Made by a program: the position numbers and the translations under genes. From Diaporthe sp. PMI_573 (Eukaryota; Ascomycota; Sordariomycetes; Diaporthales; Diaporthaceae), in assembly GCA_021399435.1 (NCBI GenBank), contig JAJTUP010000008.1:496001-560000 (forward strand): DNA of 64,000 nt. The letters run 5' to 3'. The notes beneath the pieces were generated by a model. That model did not search any database, had not been told where the DNA came from, and saw only the letters and a program-made list of their open reading frames with translations. Below, piece after piece: positions 57,956 to 64,000 of the stretch (its first letter is position 1; each line of letters opens with the position of its first letter).

Positions 57956-59534
57956 CTAGGCACCCCTACTGAGTCTCGCCGATCGACGTCTGCCTGTGTC
58001 CTCCGCCGCGGGTCCATTCGTTTTCTTGTTGGTCTTTGACTTGGAGGTTGAAGGCTCTTTCTTTACGTCATCGTTCTTCAACTTGCTCTTCTTCCGTGGC
58101 CGCTGGTCATCGTCGTCATCCACAGGCTCGGTTTTGGGCTTCCTGGCCTTTGTCTCCTTCGCAGGCTCTTGACCCTCCTCTGACTCCTGTACCTTTGGCT
58201 TCTTGGCCCTGGACTTCTTCGGCTTCTCCTCGGAGTCGCCGTTGTCGAGTGGCTCTTCTTTGATGCCCGGCGCGACAAGACCGGTCTTCTTCTGCAAACT
58301 GGGCGCGTAGCAGCTCGTCCGCCCTCCGACCGTGATGAAAGCCAACTTCTCTCCGTTGGGAAGCGCGCTTGCGGTCTTTTTGCCCTTTCCCCATCGGTGG
58401 TTGAAAAGCCAACCGTCGGGAAACTGGTCCGAGTCGGCGAGCAAGTCACAGGCTGTCTGACAGACGTTGGTGATGGAATCGTGAAGGCGCTTGATCTCCT
58501 CGTCTGTGAAGTTGTCGCAGTACTGTTCCGGGTGAAGTCTTGCTTGATATAGACTCTCGTCGGCGACCCAATTGCCTATGCCACTGATCATTGCTTGGTC
58601 CAATATGAAGGCCTTGAGAGGCACGTGCTTCTTGCGCATCTTGTCCCTGAGATACTGCTCCGTAAACACGTCTTTGTCGACTACCGGGTCGGGTCCGTTC
58701 TCCACCAGAGGCGAGGTCTTGCGAATCTGGTCACCGGGACAGTCGACAAGGCGGACCCGTCCAAATCTAGACAAATTCTTAGTCATGCGTGCACGGTGTG
58801 TAGGTACGAACAAGAGCCATGTAGAGGGAATTTGATGAGATATACAGCCGCCATTCCACAGCAGGAGATGACTCGGAGGTTGAGCCACGGGCGCATGGAC
58901 GGCGTAGCAACTCTGCATGTACTCATTGTGCTGGCGAGTGCCCTGAAGACGTGCTTACCGTCTGGGATCGGTAAAGGCTATGCGAACTGCCGGGCTCTCC
59001 TCAGTCTCGAGCTGGAATTTCCAGTATTTTGGTGGCCACTGCTCTTCTCCTTCTGGGTTCATTTTCTTGTAGTAGTTGGTGTACGCAGTGCGATCATTCT
59101 GAATGTGGACCCAGCCTACTCCCGTCAATAAGACTCTTCTTCTTCCAGTATCCGATCTGGTCTGTCACTTACCAGTCATGCCTAGATGCATCACGGGGTG
59201 TGGAGCCTGATCAAGCTGAAGCCAGAAATACTTCCCTTGAGTGCCGGCCGCCTGGACCTGTATGAGGTTCAGGATCTGATCTGTATTGAAGGCATCGAAG
59301 TTCGTCCACTTACAGTACGGCCCTTCAGGGCCTTCTCAAACGCTGAGCCGGACGTGCCGGCCTTGCCGAATACATTGTTGTCATCGAGAGCTGAGACCTC
59401 GGAGATTCTCTTTCCCACCAGGTGTTGGCGGAGGAAATGGACACACCTCGCGACTAATTGTCTCGTTTAGCAGAATGTCGCAATGTGATAGACGTTGTGG
59501 CTTGAAGTGACTTACCTTCTGCGATCTCAGGCAT
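57956..59534 (-). CDS. Formamidopyrimidine-DNA glycosylase (plant/fungal Fpg type)
   Basis: Five exons, 59534-59516, 59453-59314, 59257-59173, 59115-58959 and 58766-57956, give 403 aa; introns are 62, 56, 57 and 192 nt and keep frame. The N-terminus MPEIAEVARCVHFLRQHLVG puts Pro2 and Glu3, the catalytic pair of the Fpg/Nei family, in place. VMHLGMTGWVHIQNDRTAY, FTDPRRFGRVRLVDCPGD, MISGIGNWVADESLYQARLHP and RWGKGKK with FITVGGRTSCYAP follow. The usual four-cysteine zinc finger is missing, as in plant FPG and animal NEIL1, which use a zincless finger. A ~100-residue Lys/Glu-rich tail carries nuclear-signal-like clusters. It removes oxidised purines and nicks the abasic site in base excision repair. 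Confidence 0.93.
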
Positions 59535-60111
59535 AGTGATTGATGATGTCCTGCCGTTGTGGTTCTCAAACTGGTGTACGCTTCACAGAGGATGACGCGA
59601 TTCAAGCGCGGCTCAGTGATGCAATGATTCCCGGGTGAGTCGTCGCGGCCAAACGCCAACTCAGCTGACCTGCGCCCCGCAAAAATGGCTAAGGAGCTTG
59701 GGCCACCCTGGCTCCGCCGTCTTGCTTCAAAACGGCAAGAAAAAAAAGTTTCTGCAGTAGACCTCTTCCTTTCCCAACATCAATCCTGCGCGTCGCAGGC
59801 GAAACTCGAGGTAAGCCAGCACTTCTTTTTCTAGCACCCACCGTCTTCCTGATGACAACACCATAACCGCAAACTAGAGTCTTCGACCTAAGGGAATGAG
59901 ACCGAAATTGTAACGTCAGTCTGAACTTCAGCACGACTTGCGCTTCAACAACCACACTGCCACTTTCTGTGACCTCAAGCTAACGTCTTGGAAGTTAGTG
60001 CTCGAGTTCTTCTCCACGTCGACATGCCTCCATGATCGTCGAATCTGCATGCGTCGGGCGTCCATTGAGACGGTATGTCAACCTTTTGCTTTCTCCGACG
60101 AACCTTTTACC

Positions 60112-60189
60112 TGATGAACATTTACTTTGCTTCGGCAAGTTGGAATTACCGACTGAGAATTCTTTGACGACAAAAATGGCTGTTTCTGA
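60112..60189 (+). ncRNA. Candidate C/D snoRNA a
   Basis: Box C 60112-60117, possible D' CTGA at 60153, box D CTGA 60186-60189; span 78 nt; inside a GTATGT...GCAG intron (60073-60279). CGAA upstream and TTCG downstream could form an external stem. Confidence 0.4.
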
Positions 60190-60311
60190 TTATTGTTTCG
60201 GACACAATGTTCTGTTGATCTCTGGTTCATGCGCACCATGCTGACTCGGAATATCAGGCCCGACTGCAATTGCTTGCAGGGTACGACCATTTCCGTCCAA
60301 CACTTCTCAAC

Positions 60312-60410
60312 ATTCATCCTGATGAAACGGCACTGGGCTCCGAAATATTTTCATGAGCAGATATGCCATCTCTGTGACAGGCCTAGAAAACCTCGTCCAC
60401 TGATTTGAAT
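60312..60410 (+). ncRNA. Candidate C/D snoRNA b
   Basis: Box C 60320-60325 and box D 60400-60403 (84 nt), flanked by ATTCA (60312) and TGAAT (60406), which pair as a 5-bp terminal stem. This is the best-formed candidate. Confidence 0.45.
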
Positions 60411-60521
60411 CGACACCACGGGCTGAAGCGATCGCAAAGCGGTTCACCTTTGCTGACACGGTCGAAACCCAGATCTCTGGCGCTGTCAGGCGTGAACGGC
60501 CATGGGCCAACGTGGGACACG

Positions 60522-60605
60522 TGATGATCTTTGCCACGCGTTCTCCCGGTAACTTGTCGGGGCTTGCCATGCACTGCTGAGACCTGATCACTTCGCACTC
60601 ACTGA
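60522..60605 (+). ncRNA. Candidate C/D snoRNA c
   Basis: Box C in full RTGATGA form (60521-60527), possible D' CTGA at 60577 or 60584, box D 60602-60605; span 84 nt. No clear terminal stem. Confidence 0.35.
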
Positions 60606-60661
60606 AGACAGTACGTTCTTACTTCCAGTTTCGCCACCTTTGAGACCCTTCTCCGTTTCCC

Positions 60662-60740
60662 TGATGATTTTAGATGACGAGTCTTATTCGGGTTTCCGAT
60701 GCAGACAACATATTTAACCTACCATTCATGCATTTCCTGA
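60662..60740 (+). ncRNA. Candidate C/D snoRNA d
   Basis: Box C 60662-60667, box D 60737-60740, span 79 nt with no CTGA between. TCTC upstream and GAGA downstream may pair. Confidence 0.4.
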
Positions 60741-60928
60741 CAGAGACACCAAATTGCACTCTTTTGCATCCATGCCCGCGAGACACAGCTTGCTGACATT
60801 TCTGAAGCAGGTAGACTTATTGCTCTTGCTCTGACCTTACTTCCCTGATGATTCCATTTGGTAGGTCCATCGATCTCATTATCCCGTCGCCCCCCAACGA
60901 CAAGAGCTAGCCACTCTCTACCCCTTAA

Positions 60929-61000
60929 TGATGACCTGACAAAAAACAATGACAAGCATATGTCAGAGCTTTCGAGCGCAGATGATACAGTCACTGCTGA
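60929..61000 (+). ncRNA. Candidate C/D snoRNA e
   Basis: Box C ATGATGA (60928-60934), box D 60997-61000, span 72 nt; CCC upstream and GGG downstream could pair. An orphan TGATGA at 60846 lies just before it. Confidence 0.35.
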
Positions 61001-61177
61001 ACACCGGGCTCATTGTCACTTTTCTCGCATGTACAGGATTAGATGGGAGCTAACAATGGCGCCAGGAAAACAGTGACATCCTCATACTGGTTGGGCATTC
61101 GTCGTTCGACTCTATTGACATGTTGACAATAGTAAGTGACCAAATCTCTATGCACTGCTTCTTCCCCTGTGACAAAA

Positions 61178-61261
61178 TGATGATCATAAAATTTTATCAC
61201 GACGGTCTTCATAGCAAAATGCCTTGATGAAACCGCCTTTGACAGAGGCTCCACGAACTGA
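61178..61261 (+). ncRNA. Candidate C/D snoRNA f
   Basis: Box C ATGATGA (61177-61183), a perfect C'-like TGATGA at 61225-61230, box D 61258-61261; span 84 nt; GTG upstream and CAC downstream may pair. Confidence 0.4.
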
Positions 61262-61270
61262 TATCGCCAC

Positions 61271-62032
61271 CCTCTTCATTCTCAGTCATCGTCTCAAAAC
61301 ATATCCCTTGGACACATGGCTGACAGAAACAGATCTAGGCACGACTATACCGAAACGCACTGCACAAATCCTGGTGTGAGTCCATAGCCCTGTCCACGCC
61401 AGTCGAAAGCGTGTGGACGAGCTTGGGCTCATCCTGACGTAGATAATCGATGGGCACGATGCACTGAGTGTGGTCGTCACCAAGATCTGAACCAAAGTAG
61501 TACTTATGAGTAAAAAATACACAAAAAATACACAAGCTTGACACTTGCATATGTATGAGATTCACTGGCGTCTCCCGGAATATAAACGCAATCATCGTGA
61601 TCTAGAATGAGATTTATGCAGTGGTCCAGGACACTTGCTTTCACCTTGCTTGAATCTTACATGGACTTGCTCGCCCATACTCTGACCTGACCGCCTTCTA
61701 GATATGTGTACGCACAATAAGTCATTGGCCTAGTAGGATCTACAGCTTGTGCGGCTGCTCAATGTTCGAAGAGAAACTATTTACGCGTATTCCACAATTA
61801 AAGTTGTCTCTAGAGGATGTTGTTTATGTACAAAATGCTTTGGAGGAGCTTGAAAGTCAGGAGGCCATTCCTCCGTGGTCGACGCCGTGTGCAATGCCAA
61901 AAGTTTATAAAGACGCCATAGCCCATGTTTCTACGCCCATCATCAACCATATACAACCTGGTCTCATCAGAAGCTGCATTACCGAGAAAGCAAGAACTTG
62001 AGAACCCCACGGCCCCTCTTCCCTACCGCTGA
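61271..62032. other. Intergenic, no gene seen
   Basis: 3' flank of the GH5 gene on the minus strand and downstream end of the snoRNA-like region. The plus frame at 61747-62001 has no recognisable family. Confidence 0.5.
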
Positions 62033-64000
62033 CTAGTAGGTCTCAGGCAGAGACGGGTACCAATTGGGTATTTGTGTCGAGTTGCAGTGGAACGTCCGGT
62101 CGTAGGCTTTCTTGGGCAGGATGCCGGCTTGCATCCCCCTCTTGTAGCTCCACTGCCAGTTGCCCTGGCTGGTCCACCATGTCCAGTAGAACCAGCCCCA
62201 GCCCCTCTCGAAGCTGTCCATCTGCGCCTCGGCAAAGTACAGCAGGAACTGCTTGTAGTCGTCGCTGTAGTCGCTCGGGTCGGCGTTGGCGCTGGCGCAG
62301 GAGCAAGAGCCGTCCTCGGTCGGGCATTTGGGTGTCAGGGCGTTGTTGGGGTCGGACGCGTTGCCCGTGTCGTAGGTGCCGGTCCAGCGGTTGCCCCAGC
62401 CGACGTTTGTGAGGTAAAGGGCGCAGTCCGTGTCGGCCTGCGACCACTCGGCCACCATCGTTGGGCCAAACCCGGTGCTCGTGTCCATGGACGTCTCGGT
62501 CTGCTCCGTCCAACCGCGGCACGCGTAGTCGACCTTCTCGGTGTGGTTGAACACGATCTGCTGGTTGTTGAAGATGACGTACTGGTGCACGTCGAGCGCC
62601 ATGTTGTCCCCGTAGCCCGTCATCTCCCCTTGCCAGTTGCCCAGCCCGCGGAAGCCGTCGCCGAACACCACGACGGCATTCTTGACGCCGTTGGCGCGCA
62701 CCATGCTGTATACAGACTCGGTCCAGTTTATCACATCGGTCGTGGATATCACCGTCATCTTGGGCTCGTTGCACAGCCCGTAGTGCGAGATGATGTTCTG
62801 GTACCGCTCCTGCCCGAAGAACTTGGAGAGTCGGTCGTGCACGTCCACGGAGCGCTGGACGTTCTGCGTGCTGTTGGTCCCGTTGAACCACCCTATCGAC
62901 CCCAGGCGCCCGCTGTGGTTCCACCCGTTCTGGCTCCCCGGGATGCCGTGCAGGTCGAGATTGATTCGGAGGCCGTACTTGCGGGCCCACTCGATCCCGC
63001 GGAGGAGGTACCGCCAGGACGTGCGGAAGAGGTACGGGTCGTCGTCGTAGGTCTGGACAGCCCAGTAGGAGTAGGGTATGCGGACGTGGTCAAGGCCTGC
63101 ATCGGCAATTTCGGCAAAGGTCGATTCGGTAACAAAGGATGAGTAGTGCTTCTCCAGGGTGGAGGCACAACTCGAGCCCAGGTGTTTGCAGAGGTTGTAT
63201 TCATCCACGATCCCCAGGTTCGAAGGATAGTTGAACATGTCCGGTGTAATCCAAGGCTCGAGCGAGAGCCAGCCTCCCAGGTTGACGCCGCGAGCAGGCC
63301 GGTCTGAATAAGAACCCCATTTCTCATTTAGGGCCGGCACAAGTTCATTCGGCGCGTTGGAGTCGTCCCACGTCGAGTTCAGGCCCATGATGGGCAGGCC
63401 GCCTATCAGGACATCTGTGTAGGTGACATTGAAGTCGATGGTATCGTACCACTGGAATGGATCAAGATAGTCTGGAGCACCACTGGGGATGCTGCCGTGC
63501 TCTGGTAAATTGCACTTTCGGCAGCTGGAGCCTGAGCTCGAGCCAGACCCAGAGTCTCCGGAGTTTTTCTTGCTGACTACCACTGCAGCGATGACGATAA
63601 TGAGGACGATGGCGAATGATAATGCGACAGCGATCACTATTCATGTCAGTCACATGGCTAATCATGACCCATGAGAGAACTTACATATTCTCTTTCTGGT
63701 CCAGAAGCGTTTCTTCGGCCGTTCATCGTCGTATGCACCTTCTTTGTCGTCGTGTCCAAGATAACTGCTTGAGGTATTCGTTCCACCGCCGCGTAGGTGC
63801 TGCCAGAATCCACCAGACTTGGGCTGGGCCTCCACGGGTGGCGCAGCGGTGGCGACCACTCTCTTTTGTCGCTTGCGTTCCCTGCGTTCTTGCCGATACC
63901 TTTCCTCCTCATCGTCATCTTCTCGGCGAGTGTCCCGTGCTGAATCATACGCCCTGGAAGAGCAATGTTTCCGCCTGTCTCTCGAGTCTCTCGAGTCTCT
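62033..64000 (-). CDS. Membrane-anchored exo-1,3-beta-glucanase (GH5), N-terminus beyond the window
   Basis: Exon 2 (63636-62033) joins exon 1 (ends 63685) across a 48-nt GTAAGT intron, phase 1; exon 1 is open to base 64000, so the start lies outside. About 105 cytosolic residues are visible, rich in Arg and Asp (RDTRREDDDEEERYRQERR). A membrane anchor follows (LIAVALSFAIVLIIVIAAVVV), and then a GH5 domain. RGVNLGGWLSLEPWITP, HVRIPYSYWA, LDLHGIPGSQNGWNHSG, the acid/base Glu in GLCNEPKM and the nucleophile Glu in MVAEWSQADTDC are all present. This is the ExgD-like type II membrane form, which trims beta-1,3-glucan at the cell surface during wall remodelling. Several NxS/T sites fit an extracellular domain. 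Confidence 0.93.

Larger units (their letters stand above)
60073..61270 (+). ncRNA. Candidate box C/D snoRNA cluster (non-coding host transcript)
   Basis: Eight copies of the box C word TGATGA occur on the plus strand at 60112, 60320, 60522, 60662, 60846, 60929, 61178 and 61225. Less than one would be expected in 1.2 kb by chance, and I found none on the other strand. Six are followed by the box D word CTGA at a box C-to-D span of 72-84 nt, the usual snoRNA length; the 61225 copy sits like a C' box. A GTATGT donor at 60073 and a CTTGCAG acceptor ending at 60279 would frame the first as intronic. No protein frame is credible here. I could not confirm rRNA guide targets. Confidence 0.5.

Noticed and set aside
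61747..62001. 84-aa plus-strand frame
   Set aside because: A plausible-looking charged peptide but with no family match and a location in the 3' flank of the GH5 gene.
62072..63142. 356-aa plus-strand frame opposite the GH5 glucanase
   Set aside because: Antisense shadow of the GC-rich catalytic exon.

Overview
The window is genomic DNA of a filamentous ascomycete (Pezizomycotina), most likely a Sordariomycete. Genes are compact and carry short introns of about 48-290 nt with GTAAGT/GTATGT-type donors and YAG acceptors. The gene set includes families typical of, or confined to, filamentous fungi: a VIVID-type LOV photoreceptor, CreC and CreD, a Clr5-domain protein and a HET-domain gene. Most genes needed intron removal; I placed exon junctions by reading frame, splice motifs and continuity of the protein family. 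Proteins are uninterrupted across every junction given, but no transcript evidence was available. The window cuts a gene at each edge.

Layout, left: an edge-truncated coiled-coil protein (1-1680) and an uncharacterised F-box-like protein (3493-4908) precede a full-length HET-domain gene (6214-8723). This HET gene is broken by five in-frame stop codons, all derivable from Gln codons by C-to-T change. From 11.5 to 18.9 kb lie four metabolic genes: a HCCA-isomerase/DsbA-like protein, a flavin-containing monooxygenase, a Dal5-like MFS transporter and a 2-oxoglutarate-dependent dioxygenase. They look like a small catabolic or specialised-metabolism cluster. Housekeeping genes follow: alanine aminotransferase, proteasome subunit Rpn7 divergent from mRNA cap methyltransferase Abd1, the Clr5-domain protein and the TORC2 effector Slm1.

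Middle: the arrestin-like adaptor CreD (34.2-36.3 kb) and the WD40 protein CreC (42.5-44.7 kb), both acting in ubiquitin-dependent control of carbon catabolite repression, lie about 6.2 kb apart in the same orientation. The gap between them contains an apparently intact 1.35-kb Tc1/mariner-like transposon with 28/29-bp terminal inverted repeats. CreC is followed by the mitochondrial Miro GTPase Gem1, the SUMO ligase Mms21/Nse2 and a conserved 250-aa protein of unknown function.

Right: the blue-light receptor gene vvd, with GATC clusters in its promoter, then a small cupin and a plant/fungal-type formamidopyrimidine-DNA glycosylase. A gene-free stretch at 60.1-61.3 kb has eight TGATGA motifs on the plus strand, most followed by CTGA at 72-84 nt, which fits a box C/D snoRNA cluster. 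A membrane-anchored GH5 exo-1,3-beta-glucanase runs off the right edge. I saw no tRNA or rRNA gene and no CRISPR array. Large gene-free stretches are listed as such.
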